DNA of 30,940 bases. It comes from UBA1181 sp045617845 (lineage in GTDB: Bacteria; Bacteroidota; Bacteroidia; Bacteroidales; Paludibacteraceae). Position 1 is the first letter of the stretch, and each line of letters starts with the position of its first letter. The notes beneath the pieces are model-generated. The model made no database searches and was not told the origin of the DNA. It was given only the letters and a program-made list of their open reading frames with translations. The translations under genes and the position numbers were made by a program. Of the stretch, positions 24,091 through 30,940 are shown one piece after another. Location: NCBI GenBank assembly GCA_045617845.1, contig JAZLJL010000086.1, forward strand, positions 1 through 30,940, given 5' to 3'.

Positions 24091-25629
24091 ATGAAGAAAA
24101 GAACGCAGATATTATTGGGTATTGTGATGTCAATTTCCTTTCTGGGATTGATATTCCTCCAATCGTATTATATGCGTACCACCGCCGAGATGCGGGCGGA
24201 ACAGTTCGGTGAGGCTGTGAAGCGTAGTTTGTATGAGGTGGCGCGCTTGTTGGAGGAGGAGGAGACCCTCCAATACTTGAATAAGAATTTGACCGTCCCT
24301 TCTTCCAAGACCCGGATTACGACCAAGCCGGGCGTCTCTCCGTTGCCGATGGGTGGCGGACAGATGGGACAAATCGGCAAGAGTGTCGATTCTTCCTTTA
24401 ATTCGTGCGTGAGAGTTCGCCCTGCCGTATTCATCTCCATGAAGCATGGCATGAACTCCATTGAGGAGTCTTCCCGTATCATCCAAAACAAGTTGAAGGA
24501 GCGTTTCCTCCAAAGCCGCGCTCTGCTGGATGACATCTTGGTGCGTTTGCTGAGCGAGACTTACGTGAAGCCTATCGAGGACCGTATCGATTTCCAAAAG
24601 TTGAACGAGATCCTTGACCGTGAGTTGGACAACAACGGGTTAGGCGAGCTGAAACATTATTATTGCGTCGTGAACAAGGATGGTCGTGAGATTTATAGTA
24701 GCGGAAGTTTCGAGGAGGACGGACTGACTGCTAAGGATATGGTCTGCTACTCGCAGTTGCTCTTTCCTAACGACCCGGCGCCTACTTCGAACATGCTGAA
24801 GATTTATTTCCCTTCGAAGAGTAAGTACTTCGGTTCTAGCCAATTGCTTACCATATCGATTATCTTTACCGTTATCCTACTCTTCACGTTCGTCTTTTCC
24901 ATGGTGATCATTTCCCGACAGAAACAGTTGTCGGAGATGCGCACGGACTTTATGAATAATATGACGCACGAACTGAAGACGCCTGTCTCGACCATCTCCC
25001 TCGCGGCGCAGATGCTGAACGACGATTCGATATCGAAATCGGCGGGCATGGTGGACCAGCTCTCGAAGACCATAGGTGACGAGACGAAGCGCCTTACTAG
25101 GCAAATCGATAAGGTGTTGCAGATGTCTATCTTCGAGAAGGAGAGCTCCGCTTTGAAATTGGAGTTGATGGATATCGATGACTTGATCTTGACCATCGCC
25201 GGGAATTTCGCCTTGAAGGTGCAGAATACGGGAGGTGACATCCAGACCGAATTGGATGCGGAGGATTCCGAAACCATGGTGGATGAGATCCATTTCACGA
25301 ATATCATCTATAATTTGATGGATAACGCCGTCAAGTATAGCCACGGACCGTTGGTGCTGAGGCTCAGAACGTGGAACGAGCATGGTAGGCTATGTATCTC
25401 CGTGGAGGATAATGGTATCGGAATCAAGAAGAATGACTTGAAGCGCATCTTCGATAAGTTCTACCGCGTCCCTACGGGCAGTGTCCACAATGTGAAGGGT
25501 TTCGGACTGGGTTTGGCTTACGTGAAGAAGGTCGTCACTGACCATCACGGAACGATACGCGTCGAGAGTGAATACGAAAAAGGTACTAAATTCATTATAG
25601 AAATACCGATTAAAAAACAAATTTGTTAA
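24091..25629 (+). CDS. rprX: Sensor histidine kinase RprX-like
   Basis: A 512-residue membrane kinase. TM1 is at about 8-28, a periplasmic sensor region of about 220 residues follows, and TM2 is at about 252-275. The phospho-acceptor box is MTHELKTPVS (His293). The ATPase domain shows the N box NIIYNLMDNAVKYS, G1 EDNGIGIKK, F box KFYR and G2 GFGLGLAYVKK. It would phosphorylate the regulator encoded 19 bases downstream. The arrangement and the N-terminus (MKKRTQILLGIVMSISFLGL, then QSYYMRTTAEMR) fit RprX of Bacteroides. The signal sensed is unknown. Codons before 24091 (from a TTG at 24073) run through the promoter box and are not used here. Confidence 0.92.
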   Translation: MKKRTQILLGIVMSISFLGLIFLQSYYMRTTAEMRAEQFGEAVKRSLYEVARLLEEEETLQYLNKNLTVPSSKTRITTKPGVSPLPMGGGQMGQIGKSVDSSFNSCVRVRPAVFISMKHGMNSIEESSRIIQNKLKERFLQSRALLDDILVRLLSETYVKPIEDRIDFQKLNEILDRELDNNGLGELKHYYCVVNKDGREIYSSGSFEEDGLTAKDMVCYSQLLFPNDPAPTSNMLKIYFPSKSKYFGSSQLLTISIIFTVILLFTFVFSMVIISRQKQLSEMRTDFMNNMTHELKTPVSTISLAAQMLNDDSISKSAGMVDQLSKTIGDETKRLTRQIDKVLQMSIFEKESSALKLELMDIDDLILTIAGNFALKVQNTGGDIQTELDAEDSETMVDEIHFTNIIYNLMDNAVKYSHGPLVLRLRTWNEHGRLCISVEDNGIGIKKNDLKRIFDKFYRVPTGSVHNVKGFGLGLAYVKKVVTDHHGTIRVESEYEKGTKFIIEIPIKKQIC

Positions 25630-25648
25630 TTATTAAGCGAGATAAACT

Positions 25649-26356
25649 ATGGACGAGAAAATAAAGATTCTTTTGTGTGAAGATGACGAGAACCTCGGTA
25701 TGCTGCTAAGGGAGTATTTGCATGCAAAGGGGTATGACGTTACTTTGAAATTGGATGGCGAAGAGGGCGGTAACGCTTTTTTCGCAGGTAAATATGACGT
25801 TTGTGTCTTGGACGTGATGATGCCTAAGAAGGATGGTTTCACGTTGGCGCAGGAGATCAGACAGGTGAACGAGAAGGTGCCTATCCTCTTCTTGACCGCG
25901 AAGACGCTGAAGGAGGATATCGTCGAAGGTTTCCGTATCGGCGCCGATGACTACATCACGAAACCTTTCAGCATGGAGGAGTTATTGCTCCGTATCGAGG
26001 CTATCCTCCGTCGCGTGAACGGGAAAAAGGGCGTGGCTGAGCCTATCCAGAAATTGGGTAAGTTTACGTTCGATTCCCAAAAACAACTGCTCACCATCGA
26101 TGGTGAGTCGACCAAACTGACTACCAAGGAGTCTGAACTGCTCGCGTTGCTTTGCGAGCATAAGAACGATATCCTTGAACGTAACCGCGCTTTGAAGACG
26201 ATTTGGGTGGACGACAACTATTTCAATGCCCGCAGCATGGATGTTTACATCACGAAACTGCGTAAGCTCTTGAAGTCTGACCCTCAGGTCGAAATCATCA
26301 ATGTGCATGGAAAGGGTTACAAAATTGTGATTCCGGATGATCAGCAGGGCGAGTAA
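25649..26356 (+). CDS. rprY: OmpR/PhoB-family response regulator RprY-like
   Basis: A 235-residue regulator. The receiver domain has the acidic pair E11-D12, phospho-acceptor Asp55 (CVLDVMMP), Thr83 (FLTAK) and Lys105 (ITKPF). The C-terminal winged helix (about 135-230) has LTTKESELLALL and the recognition region RSMDVYITKLRKLL, ending VHGKGYKIVIP. It is the partner of the upstream kinase and cotranscribed with it. It binds DNA; the divergent antiporter is a possible target by position only. Confidence 0.93.
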   Translation: MDEKIKILLCEDDENLGMLLREYLHAKGYDVTLKLDGEEGGNAFFAGKYDVCVLDVMMPKKDGFTLAQEIRQVNEKVPILFLTAKTLKEDIVEGFRIGADDYITKPFSMEELLLRIEAILRRVNGKKGVAEPIQKLGKFTFDSQKQLLTIDGESTKLTTKESELLALLCEHKNDILERNRALKTIWVDDNYFNARSMDVYITKLRKLLKSDPQVEIINVHGKGYKIVIPDDQQGE

Positions 26357-26379
26357 ATATTTTTAAGTTAATGATGGAA

Positions 26380-26418
26380 GAGCCGACGACATTTTTATTC
26401 TGTCGTCGGCTCTTTTTT
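26380..26418 (+). terminator. Terminator of the rprXY operon
   Basis: The perfect 12-base stem gagccgacgaca / tgtcgtcggctc is followed by ttttttct, 24 bases after the rprY stop. Confidence 0.9.
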
Positions 26419-26457
26419 CTCTCTCCCTTCTGTTGGATGAAATAGGGATTTTTTACC

Positions 26458-26465
26458 TACCTTCG
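26458..26465 (+). promoter_or_regulatory. -7 box for argC
   Basis: TACCTTCG (variant of TAnnTTTG) lies 28 bases before the argC ATG. A TTG at 26433-26435 is roughly in the -33 position. No arginine-operator palindrome was recognised. Confidence 0.5.
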
Positions 26466-26493
26466 CGGTGTCTTTATTATTTAATGATTGATT

Positions 26494-27456
26494 ATGGTTA
26501 AAGTTGGTATTATAGGCGGTGCCGGTTATACGGCTGGCGAATTGCTCCGCATCATTTTGAACCACCCTCAGGTGGAGATCGTTTTCGTAAATAGTAGCAG
26601 TAATGCGGGTAATAAACTCTATGATGTTCACGAGGGACTTTTCGGCGAGACTGAGATGACTTTCACGGACGAGCTCCCTTTGGATAAGATTGACGCCATG
26701 TTTATTTGCTCTGGCCATGGCGACAGCAAGAAATTCTTGGAGTCGCATGTGGTGCCCGCCAATGTGAAGATCATCGACCTTTCGCAGGATTACCGCGACG
26801 AGAGCGAAGGCTTTGTCTATGGCTTGCCTGAGGTGAACCGCGAGCGCATCCGCAAAGCCACTAAATTGGCTAACCCTGGTTGTTTCGCCACCGCTATCCA
26901 AATCGGCTTGCTTCCTTTGGCGGCTAAGGGTTTGCTCAAGGGTGAGGTCCATACCAATGGCATCACGGGTTCCACGGGTGCCGGCGTAAAACCGGGCGCC
27001 ACTTCCCACTTCAGCTGGAGGAACAATAACATCTCTATCTATAAGGCTTTCACTCACCAACACTTGTTGGAGATCAACCGTACAATGCGACAGTTACAGC
27101 CTAGCTTCGATTTCGATATCAATTTCTTGCCTGTCCGCGGAGATTTCGCGAGGGGTATCTTCGTCTCTTCTTACACGGAGTGCGATTTGCCGATTGAGGA
27201 GATCCAACAAATCTACAAGGATTTTTATAAGGATTCCGCCTTCACTTTCGTGATGGACGCTAATCCTGATTTGAAGCAGGTGGTGAACACGAACAAGGGT
27301 ATCGTCCACGTCGAGAAACATGGTAATAAGGTCTTGGCTATCTCCATGATCGATAATTTGTTGAAGGGCGCTTCCGGTCAGGCTGTTCAGAACTTTAACT
27401 TGATGTTCGGCTTGGAGGAGACTTGCGGATTGAAGTTGAAACCGAGCGGTTTCTGA
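26494..27456 (+). CDS. argC: N-acetyl-gamma-glutamyl-phosphate reductase
   Basis: It reduces N-acetylglutamyl phosphate to the semialdehyde with NADPH (third step of arginine synthesis; in Bacteroidota the pathway often uses N-succinyl intermediates). The 320-residue protein has GIIGGAGYTAGELLRI at the N-terminus (NADP site), catalytic Cys130 in NPGCFATA, and GSTGAGVKPG. I start at ATG 26494; a TTG two codons earlier is in frame but unlikely. The gene stands alone between two terminators, not in an arg operon. Confidence 0.94.
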   Translation: MVKVGIIGGAGYTAGELLRIILNHPQVEIVFVNSSSNAGNKLYDVHEGLFGETEMTFTDELPLDKIDAMFICSGHGDSKKFLESHVVPANVKIIDLSQDYRDESEGFVYGLPEVNRERIRKATKLANPGCFATAIQIGLLPLAAKGLLKGEVHTNGITGSTGAGVKPGATSHFSWRNNNISIYKAFTHQHLLEINRTMRQLQPSFDFDINFLPVRGDFARGIFVSSYTECDLPIEEIQQIYKDFYKDSAFTFVMDANPDLKQVVNTNKGIVHVEKHGNKVLAISMIDNLLKGASGQAVQNFNLMFGLEETCGLKLKPSGF

Positions 27457-27479
27457 TTGGATAGATTATCTTTTCATAT

Positions 27480-27512
27480 AAGTCCGAATCGTCATGGTTC
27501 GGACTTTTTTGT
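27480..27512 (+). terminator. Terminator of argC
   Basis: The stem agtccgaatc / ggttcggact (one G-T pair) with a 5-base loop is followed by tttttt, about 25 bases after the stop. Confidence 0.85.
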
Positions 27513-27529
27513 GCGTATCGTATGTGTGC

Positions 27530-27577
27530 GTCAAAAAAGAGGGCGACGGAACCATGTGAAATAATTCCGTCGCCTTT
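27530..27577 (-). terminator. Terminator of the GH30 gene
   Basis: The stem gggcgacggaa / ttccgtcgcct with a 12-base loop runs into cttttttg on the minus strand, about 25 bases past the GH30 stop. It is back to back with the argC terminator. Confidence 0.85.
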
Positions 27578-27600
27578 CTCTTTATGGCGTGGCGAAGTGT

Positions 27601-29880
27601 TTACTCCGCAATTACTTTATATTCGTTTACTCCGATTTGGACCAACAAAAGGCCTTTCTCCGTATTTGTCAATGGAATGATGTTCCTTCCTTGGGAGAGT
27701 GTGCCTTGGCGGAGAAGGATTCCCTGAGCGTTCCAGACCTTGTAGTTGGTTGGTGCCTCCATCATGGAGATGATTTGGATGGCATCGTCATGGAAGAATA
27801 CCATTTCGATTCTTCCCGCAAGTTTGTTTGTGGCTTTAGTCAAAGAGGCGATGTGGATGGTTTGGGATTGGCTGAGGACCATCCCGTCCTTCTCGGCGGT
27901 GAAATATCCGTCGCCGGTGAGGTCGTTCGGTAGGTTCCATTCGTAATCGATTCCGCCTTGGGCGCTAGTCAGTTCGCGCTTGTTCATTTTTAGTCCGAAA
28001 TAGTTGATGTTGATGCAACCTGATTCGTTGATGAGGAGACGGAACTTGTTGGAGGACACCGGTTCGAACGTTGTTTCGTAGTTTACTCCGATGGTGGCGC
28101 CCTTCTCTACGGTTTTCCACTCTCCGTTTTCCATGTATTGGAGCTCGTAGGACTTGATGTTGCAGCCGATGCCGTCCGTTTCATCGATGATGGCGCCCGC
28201 TATTTCGCATTCGGTAGTCAGAGTGAGTTCCAACCATTCGTTTTCCGTGCCGAGTGCGCCCCAACGTCCTTCGTCGCCTACGGTCAAAGCGTTCTTGGCT
28301 TCCCATCCGAATGTGCCTTCGTCGTTCATCCAGATGGATGACGCTGATATGCTGTCTACTTCTGCGTTAGGGTTCCAATAGAGGGTGACTTCGTAGTCGA
28401 GGTCCATGTCAACGTCGCATTGTACTGTTTGCGTCGTTCCGTTCAGCCATGATGTCTCTTCCGTTGGGCTTATCCATGTGAATTTTGGGGTCGGTTTGTT
28501 GTTTTTTAGGGTGATGGTGGTCACGCTGTTGCTTGGCAAACTGATTTCTTGTCCTTCCGTGTAGCTTCCCAAAACCTTGCTCCATGTTTGGGTGGAAGGA
28601 ACTGTTTGGATGATTTGCCCGTCGTCTGGCGTTGCGATCGGGAAGGAGAGGGTAGCGCTGTGGCTAGCGTATCCTTTGTTGATGATTACGACTGTGTAGG
28701 CGTCACCTTCGGGGCTTTTGAACGCACAGCTGATCACGTCGTCGTTGGACGAAGTGGAGTTGATGCAGATCCATCCTGGGCGGACGAACTTGGAGAAGTG
28801 GCGGAATCCGTGGTATTCGGATTGTATGATATATCCGTCGGGTGATTTCCAGTTGTTTGATTCCCAAGGATTTTCCAGGGTGACGCAGCCGTTTTCGGAG
28901 CCCCACATGAGATTCCAGTGGAGATAGGAGGAGACGCGGTTATAGTTGAACGCGTTGGCGATGATCCAAGCTGTGTGGAGCGCATCCATGTCCCTTGATT
29001 CGCGCATGGAGCAGTTTTCCGTCATGAACTGCGGTTTGTCCGGGTAATCCGCGGCGAGACCTTTCATGGCAGGGATAAAGTCGTCCGGGTAGGAGTATTT
29101 GTCGTTGTCGTGTGTTTGGTCTCCGCTATGGTAGTAGTGGAAGCAGTAGCCGTCGAGCAGACTCTTGTCGAGTGCGTTGATATATTTCTGCGTGTTGTTC
29201 CAACCGATTCCGAGCGGTTCCGGACCGAGGAATTTCGGACAGTTTTCCATGCCTTGCATAGCGCTGTGGACCGCTTCGAGCGCCTTGGCGTAGGAAGCCA
29301 CGTCGCCGTTCTCCTTCTCGTCGAATATGCACGCCTCATAGTCGGCGTCCATGTCAGGTTCGTTCTGGATGCTGATGTAGTCAGGCACGACGCCCACTTC
29401 GTGGTAGCGTTGCAGTGATTTTTTCCACCACTCCGCGAATTTGCCGTAGACGAATTGTCCGTTCTCCTTTTTCAGGGAGGCTTTCACGCCACCCCGGCTA
29501 CCGTCGGTGCTGTTGTTGGCCTTCAGCGAGGCTGGTGCGGTCCATGACGACATCTCGATGAAGAAGTCCGATCCGAGTCTTTTCTTCGCCTCTTTGACAA
29601 TCTCGGCGTCGTCGCTGAGGTCCTTGTCGTCCTCTTGCGCCCAGTTGCCCATACGCAGACCGGAGATTCCGAGCCCGTTGAAAAGGGTGTCGTAAATAGC
29701 GGTTTTGTTTTTATGTCCAGTGAGCCAGTTCTGGTAGTAGGCTAAACCTCCACCGATACCGATGACGGTCTGGTGGGTCTCTGTTGGGGAGACGTTGATG
29801 GTCATGTCCGCGGCGAATGTCTGCTGCGACATAAGGATGGTTGCGCTTGCCGCAAGAAGTCGTAAAGAAATACGTTTCAT
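27601..29880 (-). CDS. Secreted GH30 hydrolase with discoidin-like CBM and sorting tail
   Basis: A 759-residue exported enzyme. Signal peptide MKRISLRLLAASATILMSQQ through TFA. Residues 28-460 are a GH30 barrel plus beta side domain: IGIGGGLAYYQNW, RMGNW, IEMSSWTAPASLK, acid/base in SIQNEPD (Glu174), nucleophile in FMTENCS (Glu288), LHWNLMW. This resembles GH30 xylanases (glucuronoxylanase-like), though the exact substrate cannot be read from sequence. Residues 505-632 form an F5/8 type C (CBM32-like) domain (WGALGTENEWLELTLT, IKSYELQYMENGEW, FRLLINESG). Residues 690-759 look like a T9SS-type tail (VWNAQGILLRQG, LLLVQIGVNEYKVIAE). An ATG one codon earlier (29883) is also possible. The gene is monocistronic. 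With the GH5 enzyme it suggests plant cell-wall breakdown. Confidence 0.9.
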   Translation of the reverse strand: MKRISLRLLAASATILMSQQTFAADMTINVSPTETHQTVIGIGGGLAYYQNWLTGHKNKTAIYDTLFNGLGISGLRMGNWAQEDDKDLSDDAEIVKEAKKRLGSDFFIEMSSWTAPASLKANNSTDGSRGGVKASLKKENGQFVYGKFAEWWKKSLQRYHEVGVVPDYISIQNEPDMDADYEACIFDEKENGDVASYAKALEAVHSAMQGMENCPKFLGPEPLGIGWNNTQKYINALDKSLLDGYCFHYYHSGDQTHDNDKYSYPDDFIPAMKGLAADYPDKPQFMTENCSMRESRDMDALHTAWIIANAFNYNRVSSYLHWNLMWGSENGCVTLENPWESNNWKSPDGYIIQSEYHGFRHFSKFVRPGWICINSTSSNDDVISCAFKSPEGDAYTVVIINKGYASHSATLSFPIATPDDGQIIQTVPSTQTWSKVLGSYTEGQEISLPSNSVTTITLKNNKPTPKFTWISPTEETSWLNGTTQTVQCDVDMDLDYEVTLYWNPNAEVDSISASSIWMNDEGTFGWEAKNALTVGDEGRWGALGTENEWLELTLTTECEIAGAIIDETDGIGCNIKSYELQYMENGEWKTVEKGATIGVNYETTFEPVSSNKFRLLINESGCININYFGLKMNKRELTSAQGGIDYEWNLPNDLTGDGYFTAEKDGMVLSQSQTIHIASLTKATNKLAGRIEMVFFHDDAIQIISMMEAPTNYKVWNAQGILLRQGTLSQGRNIIPLTNTEKGLLLVQIGVNEYKVIAE

Positions 29881-30073
29881 CATAATTGGAAAATAATGTA
29901 ATGTAGTAATGGTTACTTGGTTTTCGAACGCAAATTTGGGTAAAAATTCATTAAGGTGAGCCAAAAATGACGGTTTATGAAACGGACGATTCTGTAAATC
30001 GTTGTTTCATACAATGTTGTACATTAAATTTATGTATTTGGGGAATTCGAGATTGTCTTAGGTGCGTACCTGT

Positions 30074-30628
30074 TCATTTTCTGGATGAGAAGGCGAAGCC
30101 AGCAATTGCGCCGCAGCAGCCTCCGATCAGGTGGGCTGACTGTGAGACGTTGTCTGAACTGAATATGCCGTTGAAGATTTCCCTGCCTAAATATAGGATG
30201 ATGACGAGGATAAAGGTCAATGGAATCTCCTTCTCCCTAAAGGAGGTCATGGAGGCTAGGATGATGAAGGCGAACACGACGCCTGAAGCTCCTAACAATG
30301 TGTTGTTGGTGAATACATTATTGATGATTGCCGTGACTACGGCCGTGGCCCCGATGACGAACAGAATGCGGTCGCTCCCATATTTTTCCTCCAACATGGG
30401 ACCTAAGAGGATGAACAGGAGCATGTTGTTGATGTAGTGCGAGACGTTGGCATGTCCCAGCACATGGGTGAAAGCTCTGACGTAGGTCAGCGGATTGAGT
30501 AGTGACGAACTATAGGTCGAGAAAAAGAATTGGTTGGTCCAATTGTTGGTGAGTTCGCCGAGAATCAGGGCGATGCCTGATACGATGACGAAAGTCAGTA
30601 TGACGGGGGAATTAAATGTTATCTTCAT
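30074..30628 (-). CDS. Rhomboid-family intramembrane serine protease
   Basis: A compact 184-residue membrane protein with six or so helices, near the minimal rhomboid length. It carries the catalytic serine in LLGASGVVF (G-A-S-G, Ser115) and histidine in SAHLIGG (His166), the dyad of active rhomboids. HANVSHYINNMLLF in the second helix supplies the oxyanion His/Asn. It has no extra soluble domain. Substrates are unknown. It is transcribed toward the GH30 gene, but the 193-base gap argues against a tight operon. Confidence 0.9.
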   Translation of the reverse strand: MKITFNSPVILTFVIVSGIALILGELTNNWTNQFFFSTYSSSLLNPLTYVRAFTHVLGHANVSHYINNMLLFILLGPMLEEKYGSDRILFVIGATAVVTAIINNVFTNNTLLGASGVVFAFIILASMTSFREKEIPLTFILVIILYLGREIFNGIFSSDNVSQSAHLIGGCCGAIAGFAFSSRK

Positions 30629-30831
30629 TCTATTTCGTATATGTGTGGGGGAACGATGGTTGGACGCTTCCCGTCTCCTTTTCCCTATTCTTTAAGTTAT
30701 ATATATCTTTACATTCAATATGGTGAATTAATGGAATCACGTATATGCAATATTCGTAAAAAAAGTGGAGATTTGCAAGTGGAGACGTCATAATGTTAAG
30801 TCCGTACATTCAAATGCCAAGTGCAAAAATA

Positions 30832-30940
30832 TCATAATAAATTAAAGAACACTTTCGAGGGGGAAGAAAAATCCAATTTTTCTCTGGGGCGACGATTCAG
30901 TTTATACTGAACGGACTTAATAAACTCATCAGAGAAATCG
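30832..30940 (-). CDS. IS30-family transposase, C-terminal end (cut by window edge)
   Basis: On the minus strand the frame entering from the right edge ends VQYKLNRRPREKLDFSSP then SKVFFNLL and a TGA stop. This is the usual C-terminus of IS30 transposases (LNxRPRxxL...P..VF), the end of the DDE catalytic domain. The 5' part lies outside the window. The segment after the stop (about 30780-30831) should hold the terminal inverted repeat (minus strand: gcacttggcatttgaatgta), but its edge cannot be fixed here. Confidence 0.8.
   Translation of the reverse strand, partial: DFSDEFIKSVQYKLNRRPREKLDFSSPSKVFFNLL

Overview
The window looks like a chromosomal segment of a Bacteroidales bacterium (Bacteroidota), probably a fibre degrader from a gut or rumen. 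The evidence is: promoters of the Bacteroidota type (TAnnTTTG at about -7) in front of many genes with little Shine-Dalgarno signal; an RprX/RprY two-component pair; the Bacteroidota-style leucine operon leuA-leuC-leuD-leuA2-leuB; secreted glycoside hydrolases with C-terminal tails resembling type IX secretion (T9SS) sorting domains; and IS3/IS30 elements. I do not assign a genus.

Layout. (1) 1-2640 is a mobile and eroded region: the edge of an IS3 element, an orphan RHS C-terminal cassette whose Ser/Gly-rich tail is shifted out of frame and cut by that IS3, a second 100-bp RHS core fragment beside a small secreted protein, short palindromic repeats, and a truncated IS3 orfA. (2) 2648-3811 is an MFS transporter. 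(3) 4011-10140 is a compact leucine operon whose fourth gene is a second isopropylmalate/citramalate synthase-like enzyme. (4) 10137-11672 is a convergent secreted serine hydrolase of the beta-lactamase fold. (5) 12094-16779 holds two secreted proteins of unknown function facing a GH5 endoglucanase, with an intergenic tandem repeat between them. (6) 17106-21341 is a 1411-residue acyl-CoA dehydratase activase-like iron-sulfur protein. (7) 21485-26356 is a KefB-like cation:proton antiporter divergent from rprX-rprY. (8) 26494-27456 is argC. (9) 27601-29880 is a GH30 hydrolase with a discoidin-like domain. (10) 30074-30628 is a rhomboid protease, followed by the C-terminus of an IS30 transposase at the right edge.

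How the parts work together. The leu operon supplies the full route from 2-oxoisovalerate to 2-oxoisocaproate. Its extra synthase may also open a citramalate route to isoleucine. The GH5, the GH30 and the 489-residue secreted protein appear to share one export route (T9SS-like tails) and probably act on plant cell-wall polysaccharide. Most transcription units end in clear hairpin plus T-tract terminators. The exception is the leuB/serine hydrolase junction, where two genes overlap tail to tail with no visible terminator.

The most unusual parts are the eroded RHS polymorphic-toxin cassette at the left end, the two-part (mosaic) secreted protein at 13684-14463, and the 79-bp-period tandem repeat at 14554-14700. 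I saw no tRNA, rRNA or CRISPR array. I did not find a clearly new multi-gene system.
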